Shown: in pieces, positions 1-12,522 of the stretch
How the letters are laid out: every line of letters starts with the position of its first letter
Position numbering within the stretch: the first letter of the stretch is position 1
Source: Nelumbo lutea
Taxonomy: Eukaryota; Streptophyta; Magnoliopsida; Proteales; Nelumbonaceae
Assembly: GCA_022828595.1 (NCBI GenBank)
Contig: JAKGHH010000008.1
Location: forward strand, 7,491,728-7,555,727
Direction of reading: 5' to 3'
DNA length: 64,000 bases
Made by a program: the position numbers and the translations under genes
Notes under the pieces: generated by a model
Seen by the model: the letters and a program-made list of their open reading frames with translations, nothing else
What the model was told of the DNA's origin: nothing
Database searches by the model: none

Positions 1-2
1 CG

Positions 3-679
3 AGTTCTTGGGCGGATGAAATTGAATCGTTACGCAGAAATAGAAGCCATGGCGTTTGGACCGCCTATGAACCTGTAACAGATAGCCTTGTAACGACGAT
101 AGGGGCTGAGGTCATTGAGAGTCGGGAGGAAGGATCTGCGAGCGGGGACGAAAATCCTCTGACTTTGACTAGTTTTGATTCTCTGGGAGGAGATTTTAAG
201 CGTGGGAAATCTGCAGGGGAGGTTAAGAAAGTAGTGGTAGGAGAAGAGGAAGGGAGGAGTGGAGATGATACTACAAGGGCCTGGTCAGGTCATCACTCCA
301 AGGCGGAAAAACCGATGCCCAACAGGGTTGTTTCAGGTGTTGATAATCGTGAGGGAGGAAACGAAAGAGTTTGTTCCGGTTACAGTTCAAGTGCTCGAGA
401 CATTGTGTTGAAGAAGAAGGGAAAGAGTAAGGTTTGTTGGGTTTGCTCGAGCTGCGGAGAGTCTTTTGGCCAGTGGTGGGGGTTTTGCCAGTCTTGTGGT
501 TCCAGTGGTACACTGACAGAATTTACGCAATCTGATGATGCTAGTAATAAGAAGACAGGGTTTGTTGTATCTGAAAAGGCAGTTCGCTCATGGCTCCCCC
601 AGCAGCCGGGTGAGATGTCTCCTCAGAGGTTGACAGATGTGAAGAAGGGGGTAAACCAGTTAAAATGGCGAATTCCTTT
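3..679 (+). CDS. RADA: RADA exon 1 (5' end outside window): linker and C4 zinc finger
   Basis: The frame is open from position 3, with no convincing start codon, so the true start is upstream. The first 145 or so codons are a polar, acidic linker rich in Ser, Glu and Gly. The zinc finger follows at 444-497, VCSSC then FCQSC with a WW between, as in the RadA N-terminus. The exon ends with WRIPL; the last codon is split as TT|A across a good GTATGT donor at 680. Confidence 0.93.
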
Positions 680-3600
680 GTATGTTCTCTTTGTAACTTT
701 GTTAACCGAGCAATTCTGTTTGTTCTTGTCCACATTCTTGAAGTTATTTTGCTCTTAATAGTTATTTTCCCCTTGACGTATTATCTTGCTTATTTGGATC
801 TGTAAGCAAAGATCTGCTCAAAGTATAATTCCAACTTTCCTGCATTCTATGCTGTTTTGAGTACCAGCTGTGTGGCATTTTGCCAGTTGTTTGTGGATTA
901 AAATATGTTTTTAGGAATAACTGATTACAAATTCAAATAGATGGATCAATTTCAAGGAAGAAAGATGATCGGGAATTGACACATCTTGGGCCTCATATGG
1001 ACTTGGAGTTTTTATCAAGTTAAATGGCTCATGGACCAATTAAGTTAATTGGCCAACTTAATGTGATTTCTGTACCTTACTTCCATGTTATCTGTCCATC
1101 TCTCATTCGTGTGTACTATATTGAATATTTGAATTATTAATTTTTTTTCCTCTTGACTAGTGACCATGCAGAAGTTCTTATACTTAGTAAGATATGTCAG
1201 CCATAACATGCTTGACACCCATTGTTTCCAAAATATCAAAGTCAAACAAAGTTTTGTGGTGTTAAATCACAGACAATCAATTTTCAAGGGAAATATTCAG
1301 ATCCTTTTCCATATGAAACAGCTGGCTAGTTGAGTTAAAATGTAGAGAAATGTTATTAAATAGAAGGGTCAGTGGCCTTCCAAATAAACATAACAAGGAT
1401 TACATTTTTAGAGAAAATCAGTTCAAAGCTAATTCATTCTGCATTTATGGTTTAATTTGTAGTTGATGGCATTGCTTTCTATTTGATTGATGATCTAACT
1501 TATCTTTTTTTGCACTGATGAGCTAGATGTTCAGGCCATTTTTTTTCAGATCTCTCTCTCTCTCTCTTAAAAAATATTCCTATCCAACCCCGATTTGGCC
1601 AAAAGGTCAGCAGTTGAGTCCAGCTCCCTTGGTATCAGTTGAAAATTACACCTACAGTAATTGAGATAATGCAAGAAAAGAAGAAAAGAGAGAGAGAAAG
1701 AGAAAGAGAAAGAGAAAGAGAAAGAAGAAAGAAGTTTCAGCAATAGGTTGTGGAAGAAGAAAAGAAGGGAAAAGAGAAAAGAAGAATTTGAACCTCTCTC
1801 TCTAGCTCCCTTTCATCACTTTTATTAATAATTCTAAGTCTAAGTACAATTACTTGGATGCCCTTAATGGGGTGACCAGCACTAAAGAAATAATTAAAGA
1901 AAATAAAAGAAGGCCCATAACAAAGAAACATAACTTTTAAATACTACTTAAAAGAAATAAAGAACACTAAATCCCATTCGGTCCATTCTCACTATAGTAT
2001 CCATCTAAAAAACATTAAAGAAGAGGAAAGATTGCTAATCTCGTTGAGAGAATGGGGCCTTTTTCCAGACATATTATGTGCTGATATATCACATGACTAT
2101 TAGAACGGGACATTATTGGTTACTAGGGAAGAGTTTAGGAATTTTCCTTTGATGATATGGTTTGAGGGTGGTGCTCTAATATTGGATATTCTCTATATAT
2201 GAGCAAAGTACATCTCAAAGCTGGAATCCCCTATAGTAAGATGGAAGTATATTATGTGATATATCAGTAGGCGTGATGGCATCAAGAAACTCAATGTGGG
2301 CGGAAAGAAAGGCTGTCAGGGTTCAATTCTAATGATAACTAGTAGAGCAACACGACAGGAGATTGAGGGTGACTAACTGATTTCTCTTGGATGATTTGGA
2401 GATGGTAATGAGGTACTGCAGAGGCTCTCTATTTAGAAATAGTGAGGCAAGAGTCCTGGTTTCCAGAGTTAATATCTCATTCAAATGGATCTGGAGGTAA
2501 GCAAACAGTTTGGCAGATGGATTGGCTAAGAAAGGGGTGGAGAGGGCTGAATTATATTGCCATGATCCCTTCCTACTGTTTTTGTTTATGAAAATCTATA
2601 TCAATTTTGGTTGTCTTCAAGCATGAGTGGTCTGCAGTTTGTTCTGCCTATGTTGTGTCGGCTAGAAATTTGTACTTTGCTACTCTTTCAGAATTCAGAT
2701 TTATGAAAATTTTGTCATTGGTCCAGAAAGAAGGTTAGCGTATGAATATTTCCATAACTTTGGTCCTACAAACTACTGGAGTTTTGAGCTTTAATGGTGT
2801 TCTTTTCTTTTCTTATACTCATCTGCATTCTGAAGAGAGATTCATAAACATTATTTGAGAGATAGTATCCACTAGTCACTAGTGAGTTGCACCTGGCAGT
2901 CCAGCATCAAGTTCTCTTCAGAAATGATCCTAGCAGCACCCTTTTAAGTTATTTGCTGTTTCAACCAATGTAGCTGGCTTAAGTGCAATGAAAACTAAAC
3001 TCTTTCTTGAGGAATCAATGCTTATAAGTGAAGGTCTTGTGGTCTTTGGAGGTTGAGACAACCAGATTAGTTCAATTAAATGGGTGGAGTGGAAGGATAA
3101 GGGCCTATTGGGATACCAATCTATTTCTTTTTATTGACAGACCATTTGATTTATGGAAGATGGGATATTAGTAAGAGGTGTAGACTTGGAAGACAGGATA
3201 TTTCTTTTGCTTCTAGCAGAATGACAATTATATTTGGATGCACATTTTTTTATCAACGAAGGGAGAAAAATAGCTTTTTCAGATTTTTGTCTTTGAAATG
3301 CTTAGTGCTTGATCTGATTCAGCCCTTTGTTTTGGTTATCTTGGTATAAGGAATGCCTTTTATTATCATTTTAAAAAGAATTTCCTTTTTATGTAAGTGC
3401 TTGATTTTCAGATCCGGACTCTTTGGAGCTGAAGTTGCTAGGGTGCTTGGAGGTGGTCTTGTCCCAGGTATTGTAGTTTCTGACTTTCTGGTGCTGTGTA
3501 ACTATTTACTTTATAAATATCTGTTACATGGTAGCTTTTGGTGTCCAATTTGTGAACAATTCAAAGCTGTTAGATGTATAATATGATTTCTAAAATTTTG

Positions 3601-6600
3601 TTCTCCTATTGTAGTAGGTTTCAATGTTGTCCTCCTTTCTCTTTAAGACCATTATGCCATAGTTGGAATCTTAGAGATATTTGTTTTTTTGAGAAAAAAG
3701 TTAACTGATAGGTACATGAGGAGATGTACATGCTACAGCTGAGCCAACAAGAGGAAATTATTGGGGCAGATTTCTTTCACTGTACATGATTTCCCTGAAG
3801 GTACCCGATTTAGCTAAACCATCAACTGTAGTATTTAATTCTCTGGGAATCCAGATTAAATTTACAGCAATGGTGTTCAGAATATCTCTGGCCTCAGCCA
3901 AGTAATGAGCTAGTGTCCAAGGGCCTCCCTCCTTTTCCCTTAACCATCTTATTGTGTTTGTAGAGTCTCCTTCAGTGTTTTAGAAGGCATGGGAGGCGTA
4001 CGCCTCCAGGCGAGGCACTCCCAAAACGCCCTGAGGCGTATGCTAGAGGCGTTGACACCTCTGAGGTGTATGCCTCAGGTGCAAGAGGCATACGTGAGGT
4101 ATGCTAGAGGTGTACGTCTCATGCACATCTTATATAAAAAGACAGAAAAAAAAGAAAAGGAAAGGAAGGGAGAAGAAAGGGAAGGGAAAGAAAAAGAAAG
4201 AGAAGAAAAAAGAGAAAAGGAAAGAAAAGAAAAGAAAAGAAAAGGGATGGGAAGAAAAGATAAGGGGAAAGAAAGTGGTTTGCCACTTTGCCCCTTCTGC
4301 TTGGACAAGACCCCCCTTTCAACTAATGTTATGCATCTTATTATTCTTAATATAAAAGATTTTTATCAAACATAAAGAAAAAATGAGATCCCCCCTTCCT
4401 CTTCATCCTCATCCTAACCCCCCTCCTCTTAAGAAGGCTTACGCCTCTTGTGTTCTGAACTACGCCTCACATCACGCCTCCGCGTTTTAAAACATTTGTC
4501 TCCTTTAATGGTTATAGCTGACCAGCCCACCCTTCTCTTTAGCAATTCAAAGACCTGTGAGTGCACCCAGGGTTTATGCTTTTGAAGAATCATCCACCTC
4601 GATTAAGCCTGTAAACGGATCGATTTCGAATTGAATCAGGTTATATTCAAATTCGAAACCGATTATAAACAATAATATCCGAATTCGATTCGATATCCGA
4701 TATATATCAAATAGTTCAATTCAAATTCGATTTCGATTAATAAATCGAGCATTCGATTCGATTCGATTCGAATTCGACTGTTTCTATCACTGGCGCTACC
4801 GTCGGTGATGGTGGTTGCTTGGGCAGTGACGACCGGTGATGCTGAGTCAGTGAGTGGACTGAGAGAGTGGGAGATAAAGGAGAAGATGAGAGACGACTGA
4901 GGAGAGACGGAGCCGTGGAGGATGAGGGTCGGTGGCCGGTGATGGTGGTTTCTTGGGTGGCAGCTATGCTGAGTCAGCGAGTGGACTGAGAGAGTGAGAG
5001 ATAGAGGAGAAGATGAGAGACGATTGACGAGAGAGGACTGAGGAGAGGTGGAGCCACGGAGGATGAGGGGCGGTGGCCAGTGATGGTGGTTGCTTGGGCG
5101 ACGGCGATGCTAAGTCGGTGACTGAGAGAGTGAGAGATAGAGGAGAAGATGAGAGACGACTGACGAGAGAGAACTGAGGAGAGGCAGAGCCGCGGAGGAT
5201 GAGGGGCGGTGGCAAGTGATGGTGGTCACTTGGGCAGCGTCCGACGACGGCGAAGGGAGGGACGAAGGATTAGGTTTAGGGTTTTTTCGAATGTTCTCAT
5301 TTAGAAATGAGTCATTTCTCAATTCTAATTTCTGAAGTTGTTTTTTATTTTTTATATTTTACCTTCTTTTTAGTTTTATATATATATATATATATCTAAA
5401 ATCGGTTCGAATATTTATCGGATCGGATTAATGCATATCCGAATTCGATCCAATAATTTAATCGGTAAAAAATGGTATTTGAATTCAGCTGGATATCCGA
5501 TTCGAATTATCCAATTCGATTCGATTATGCCGAATCTCGGGTTCAAATTCGGATTTTTGAATGTCGTTTACAGGCCTAACCTCGATTGGGCCACTATATG
5601 CCGACATGATGCTTTCCACACTCTCTCTAAAAACTCCAGTTCTAGCAACTCCAGGGTTTCCCAAAGCACTGCCATCAAAATTTAAAGTAAGCTCTGATAA
5701 CAATCTTGTAGGAATAGTGTTTGCCCTGTTCGAAGGTCCTGGTGAAGAGAATAGGATTTCTCCCGGATTTCTTTGTAAATCATTCAGAGATAAGCCTTTG
5801 AATTCTGCAGAAATGGAGACCTATAGATTGCCCAAAAGAGTAATGTGAGAGTAAATCTTCAATTGATCTGGTTTTGTTTTCAAAGGGGCGGTTGTTTCTT
5901 GCTTCCAAATACACCATAGCACTGTTTGGGCAATTGTGCACCAATAAATCCCCCCCCCCCTTCCAAGACCAATATTCCCATTGCCATAAGAGATTGATTA
6001 AACTTTTAGGAAATAACCAACTGTAGTCTACAAGATTAAGGAACTAGTACCAGCTTTTTCTTGTTTCTGGGCAGTGGAGAAAGGTGATCAGTTGACTTAC
6101 CTTCTTTCAGACATAAAGGACAAGCATAGGAGGAGATAAACAATCTTCCTTTGTTGATTTTGTGCAGACAGGCCTCCCAAACAAAGAAAGAGACTCTAAG
6201 GGGAATGTTGGAGCACCAGACCCTCTTGTGGGGAAAACTAGAATTAGAGGATTCCGAAACCAAGGCTTTAAAGAAGGACTTAGTTGAGAATTTGCCATCA
6301 GGTTGAAGTTTCCAAATGCATTGGTCTGGGTTTGGTGAGGAGATATAGACCTCACTTAGAGAGTTTAAAAGGTTTGCTGTCTCATCAATCTCTATGCTTC
6401 TTAAAGATCTTCTGAAGTTTAGGTTCCAATTAACCTCAGAGGGTGAGGATTGGATACAGGAGTTGACAATGGCATCTTTGGACAAAGAAAGGTTGAATAA
6501 GCGGGGAAAAGTGTTTGCCAAGGTACCTGCCCCCCACCAAAGGTCAGTCCAAGATTTGATTTTCAGCCCATTACCTACTTTGTATTTGGTGAAAGAAATG

Positions 6601-9600
6601 AAGGAGGAGAAAGTTGAAGAGATACCTTTCCAAGGGTTTGAAGCTTTTACCCGATTCAACAGTACTTTGCTATCCCAACCATCGGTGTGCCTTCCATACT
6701 TACTATCGATGATGGAAGCCAACATAGCGTCTGTATTGACTAGGAATCTCCATAGCCACTTCCCTAAAGGGGCTTGGTTCCTCTTCTTGATGTGTCCTAG
6801 GCCAACGCCTCCAATTTCCTTGGGTTTGCAAACCTAATCCCAACCAATTAGGGGCAGATTAGCAGCCTTGATTAAAGTTAGCCTAGCACCCTTTGACAGG
6901 TAATTCTTCTTCCATGTGGCCAGCTTTTCTTCACACTTTTCTATCACCGGATCCCAGAAGCTTTCACTTCTAGGGTTTCCTCCCAGGGGCATCCCCAAAT
7001 AAAGAATAGGCCAAATTTCAACGTTGCACCCTAGAGCTTCCTTGAATTTTTCCAACAAAGAATCACTTATCTTTACTCCCACTAAACTGCTTTTTGAGAA
7101 ATTCATTTTAAGTTGTTACACCATTTCAAAGCATGTTAGAATCCACTTCAGATTTTTTATTGTCTCCAAATAAGCATCCAAGAAAAGGAGAATATCATCA
7201 GCAAAAAGTAGATGGGAGACTTGAATTGCTTCTCGGCCCACTTCAAAGCCTTCAGCAAATTTAAACTTTTTGCTCTCTCGAAGAAACAACTTAACACATC
7301 AACAACTAGGGTGAATAACAAGGGGGAGAATGGACATCATTGGCTAAGGCCCTGTCTAGCCTTAAAATAGCCTTTATGCTCTCCGTTCACAAATACCAAA
7401 AACCAGGCTGAACAAATACAACTTTTTATCCACTGCACCCATCTAGGGCCAAAACCTTTTAACTGCAAGATCTCTAGGAGGCAATTCCAATCAACTTTGT
7501 CGTATGCCTTTTCTATGTCAATTTTCACTACAACTCCCAGAATGTTTTTTTTTTTTTGTCTTCTTTCTTCTAAGCATTCATTGGCCACAATAAGACTGTC
7601 GACCATTTGTCTCCCTTTCACAACACAAATTGATTTTTGGAAATTAAATCCCCTAAGACCTCTTTCAGTCTATTCACCCGTACCTTGGCCAAAATTTTGT
7701 ATATGCTTCCAACCAAACTTATGGGATGGAACTCTTTTACTTCCAAGATGCTTTCTGTTTTTTTTTTTTTTGGAATTAGAGCTATAAAAGTTGAGTTGTT
7801 TCCCTTGTTTATGATAGCTGAATGGTAGAAATCATTAAATACCTCCATTAAGTCCAATTTTATTGTGTCCCAGCAAGTTTGAAAGAAGAGCATGGGGAAG
7901 CCATATGGCCCAGGAGCACAATCCCCATCCATACTATCAATAGCCGCCTTAATCTCATGTTCCTCAAAATTCTTCTCTAATCAGATCTTCTTCTCCTTTG
8001 GTAAGGTGTGGCCATCCAAAGAAGTCAAGAAGTGTTTTCTTGGAGAAACCATAGAAAAAACATCTTTGAAATGCTTCAAAATGTTCTCTGCAATTTCCTC
8101 TTGATCCTCAAACATCTCTTTGTCCAACCTTCAATTTGGAAATGTGATTTTTCCTGTGTCTCCTTGAGGCATGGTTGTGGAAAAATGTTGAGTTGTTATC
8201 CCCTTCCTTCAACCATTTAATTCTGGATCTTTGTCTCCAAAAGATTTCTTCTCTCCTGATTATCTTTTCCTAATCAGTCTTTAGTGCCTCTCTTCTCCTG
8301 AAATCTTCAATGCCTAGGGTCCCATTTTGCTCCCTTAGGTCTAGATCATTCAAAGCCATAATTAACTTGTTTTTATCTTCTGTCCACTTTTTAAATTCCT
8401 CTCTTCCCCAAATATTCAACTTCCTCTTCAAATATTTCAATTTTTGCAGGAAGCAAAACCCAACCCAACCTTCCACCCTGCGTTCTTCCCACCAAAAAGT
8501 CACCTTTTTTTTTATGAAAATCCTTGTGATAAATTCACACCTTCTCCATTCTGAACCCTTTTTTCAAAACCTCATTTTGCAAGATGACCAGCCAATGATC
8601 TGATGTGCATCGAGAGCTTAAGGCCTGAATTAAGTCAGGGAAATTTTCCTCCCATTCGTTGGTTATCAGAAATCCGTCTAATCTTCTGCAAATGGCTCTT
8701 TCTTGCAAGTTAGACCATGTGAATTTCCTGTTGTGGAGAGGAAGATCTCAGAGATTGTGCCTAGCAATGAACTCTGAAAAATCCTTCATACTTCTAGGAA
8801 AATTTTCAAACTCATGAATTGAGTCTAGCTCATACCGCAGTCTAGAGAGTTGGGCCCATAAACTCCTATTAGGATCCAATTGAAACCATCTGAGATACAG
8901 GTGAAAAGAATTGATAGAGAGTAATCCCCTTTGTCAATTTCTAAGCCCGTCACAGTCTCTTCTCTCCACATGATGATACCTCCTGCAGTCCCAGTAGCTG
9001 GCAAGACTGCCCATTTTCTCCCTCTGATTCTCCAGATAGCTCTAATGAGCTTTCTATCCACTACTTCCTTTTTTGTTTCCTGAAGGATTACAATGTTTGG
9101 ATTTTCCCTGATTAAGGTGCCTTTGACCATGCTTCTTTTTAACTGCCCTCCCAATCCTCTAACATTCCAGCTCAAGATCTTCATTTGTTCAGCCCCGTGG
9201 TCTTGCCCTTACCGTGTCTACTGCCAAAACTATAAGCCGAAGATGGTTGCTGATTCACAAGTCCCCACTGTAGCCTTTTCAGTTCCCTGTTTGATCCTTT
9301 TTTCAGATCAGAATTCTGTTTCCTCCCACATTGAAACATCCCACTAGCCATCTCCAATGCGTTAGCCAAACTGTTGGAACCAAATTGTAATGGGTCTGTA
9401 GCTCTTCCTTCCTGCTGCTGATTTAATCATAGGGGGTCTCTTCTGTCATCTCCTGAACTTGGGAGCTTTGAGTGAGCACTGGAATTGTAGAGATAATCAA
9501 TCCTGCCCCTTTCCTGGGTGCACCCCACACACACACAGAAGGCACTTTTCTGAGTTGAAGCCATTATGTTTATGTCATTGCTATTCTTAATGCATGGTCA

Positions 9601-12481
9601 GAAGAGGGAACTTTGGGAAAAGGGCTGATCTTTAAGCTTGACTTATAGAAGGTAAATCACATGGCCTAGGAATTTTTAGAGTACTTTCATGGTAGGAAAT
9701 ATTTTGGGGATAAATGGAGGAAATGGGCTAGAGTCTTGCCTTGTTGTGCTTACTCTTCAGTTTAGTGTCTCTCTTTATGGAATATGAACTGTTCTCCCTC
9801 CTTCTAGAGGTCTTAGAACTCTTCAATGGGATTTTCACTGTACCTTCTTGTTTTTACTTCCTAAGGTTTTTGAAGTGCACAATGAGAAAGTGGAAAATTC
9901 CAACCTCTAGTTTGCCACAATACTTTAATATTTTTATTTAAACTATTTATGGAGTTGTCAATGTGCTGGGTCTGGTTCAGGACAGGTTGTACCAGTCTGA
10001 ACCGATTCTGATTATCAATCGGTTCCATATGATAGACCCTGAACTGTCCCAAAGCTTCTTTCAATTTAGTTTCATATTGTTCCCCTCTCAATACACTTCT
10101 TGGGCCAATATTATTGCTTCCCTAGCGGACCCAACATCCATTCATTTTTGTTTTTTAGTTTTAATATTTTTTATCTATCAACAGCAATGAAGAGAGGAAG
10201 AAACATAGAAGAAACTGCTGTTCTTATAGCACCTTGTAATTTTAGTTTAACTAAATCAGAAGAGGAGGTCTACTATTTGAGAAGAAGCAAAACCAGTAGG
10301 CATCTAAGCCACTTCAACTACTTATATATTAGACTTTTGTGTGAAAGACTAAATTACATCTGGTCATAAAGCTTACATACACCAACAGATGCGGCTGTTG
10401 GGGTTGACTGTACTAGTACTGTTCTACTTTAGAGTTTTTGGTTGTGTTGGATCTGCCATGGAGGTTCAGTTATCTGTTTGTATTTTCCTTTTGTTCAATC
10501 AACTATTTGGGTAGGCTGCACAAATCCTGTTCCACCATTCTGCTCTATCAAGAGCCATATTTTCTCACAAAATACAATAAAATCACTTTTTACCACTTTA
10601 AATCACATCTTCTTTAGTATTCCTTTGCTCATTTGGATCCTTCTACTTGAACCACATCACTCCATGCTGGTGCAGTCCTTGTTTGTCTATGAACATGTTC
10701 AAACCATCTCAGTTTACCCTTTTCATCTTGTCAGTTATCACTAATTGGAGCCACTCCTAAGTCCTCTTTAATGTGTTCATTTCTCATTCATGTCCATAAA
10801 AATGTAATTTGTGTGATGTGAATGCCAATAACTAAAAATTTAGTTTAGTTCTAAGAAATTACGTTGTGATTATTGATGGGGGAACATATTATCTGCACAT
10901 AATTATTTTCCGAGATTTGTAGGAGTGATTTTGCCATGGATTGGATTTTGCAGGCTCCATGGTTTTAGTTGGTGGTGATCCTGGTGTTGGCAAGAGCACT
11001 CTCTTGTTGCAGGTAAAAGTCTACCTCTGGGATTAAGCTTTTTGGAATGTCTGTGTTATTTCATTCTCATGACATGTTTATTTGTGTAAATCTTGAATTT
11101 ACTCATCTCCTGAAATCATGCTGCTCTGACCTTCCATTATCAAAATCTGAAGATTGCTGCAATGCTAGCTGAAAGGCATGATTTTGCTCCGCCAGCTCCA
11201 GTTCTTTATGTTTCTGGTGAAGAGGTCAGTTTTTGATTAGGTTGCATGCTGTTATGCTGTGATATTATCCTTTGATTGAGAATGATCTGCTTTGGCTTTA
11301 TAACTTTTATGTACATCAACCAAATGATTTTTTACCCATTGCCAAATAAAATAAAATAAAGATTTTAGTGCTTTGTCAGCGGTGATGGTTGTCCTTTCAT
11401 TTGTTAACATATCATCATTTTCTTTAGAATAATTTGGTGTATAGAGGATTTCATGGAGAGTAGGATTCCACAATATTATGTTTTACTATGTACCAAAGTT
11501 CAAAATTTTGATATGATACACTCCGTGTCAGGCATACTGTATTGTATATTTTAGGTATCAATACACCTATTTGAAGGGCTTTTGGAACAAAACTTGTTTT
11601 TAACAGTTAAAACTCAAATTTTGAATAAAGAAACAAGAAAAAGTGTGAGGTTCAAAGTCTCAATACATCTCTTGTGCCATATTAGGATGTATCAAAATTT
11701 TGAACCTTGCTATGTAAGGTAAGACTTCTAACTCCAAGTAGTACGTGTTTATGAGGTGTTGGGATCACATCATCATTATTGTCTAAAATCTGAATATGGC
11801 ATGGACTTTTTGAGAAATGGTGAATAATATTAATAGAAATAAAGGAAACAAGGCTGCTGAGGGAGAGGTTTCGTCAAAACAGCCATGCAAAAAGGAGCCC
11901 CAAAGCTATCCCTCACAATACAAGATTCTTATCCCAAATTAAAGATTTCCAGTGATCAACAAACATCTCTAAATTAACACCTCTGAAACTGTTGTTAATG
12001 GTACTCCAATTCACCAAAGTTTACTTCACAGCTGTGCACACTTTCATTGGAGGCAAGGCCTTGTCTTCGAAAATACGTCTGTTTCTCTCTTTCCATAAAC
12101 ACCAATAGACCATCAAAGGAACAGCTTTCCAAAGCACCTTACCCCGGTTGGAAAAAGCCTGATTCCTCCACTGAGTCAAAAGGGATTCCAGATTCACAGG
12201 GATAACCCAGCTCACATCGAACAACTTTAGCACATGGGACTAGACTCTATGAAAGTAACTGCAGAGAATCAGAAGATGGTTTGCCTTTAGGGGTGGATTT
12301 GAGCCGAGCCGAGCCGAATAGTACGAGGCTCAAGCTCGAGCTTGAGCTCAGTTCGAGCTAGAACCTTGAGCTCAAGCTTAGCTCGAGTCAAAAACTCATA
12401 AGCTCGAGCTCGATTTGAGAAAAATGTTTTATAAAAATAATTTTTATTTGATATTTAAAAAATTATGAATTATAATATTTT

Positions 12482-12522
<41 letters not shown>

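Larger units (their letters stand above)
680..3411 (+). other. RADA intron 1: mostly unassigned AT-rich sequence
   Basis: This 2.7-kb intron holds two pyrimidine/purine microsatellites and one LINE RNase H remnant (2330-2600). I see no gene or element in 680-1550, 1740-2330 or 2600-3411; short open frames there have no recognisable product. Confidence 0.7.
3720..5703 (-). pseudogene. LINE RNase H domain split in three by two MITEs
   Basis: On the minus strand, 5703-5587 encodes [20 protein letters not shown] (first catalytic Asp), 4595-4506 encodes DDSSKA and [11 protein letters not shown], and 3964-3740 encodes [10 protein letters not shown] (second Asp region) and [10 protein letters not shown]. 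The three pieces are collinear once the two MITEs with their target duplications are set aside, which supports the MITE borders independently. Confidence 0.85.
3690..9370 (-). mobile_element. Decayed L1-type LINE (intron 2) interrupted by two MITEs
   Basis: Reading on the minus strand from about 9370 down to 3690 gives the order endonuclease, linker, reverse transcriptase, zf-RVT region and RNase H, the layout of plant L1 ORF2. No ORF1 is recognisable upstream. Many stops and frameshifts show it is dead. A T-run near 3682 could be the remains of the poly(A) tail. The RNase H segment is split by MITEs at 3973-4497 and 4604-5578, so the LINE is the older insertion. It differs from the L1 family in intron 5. 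Confidence 0.88.

Noticed and set aside
4075..4375. Lys/Glu-rich and Phe/Ser-rich frames on both strands
   Set aside because: They lie on the polypurine tract of a MITE.
10442..10744. Plus-strand frame of 100 residues in intron 2
   Set aside because: It overlaps an RTE LINE end that is coded on the minus strand.
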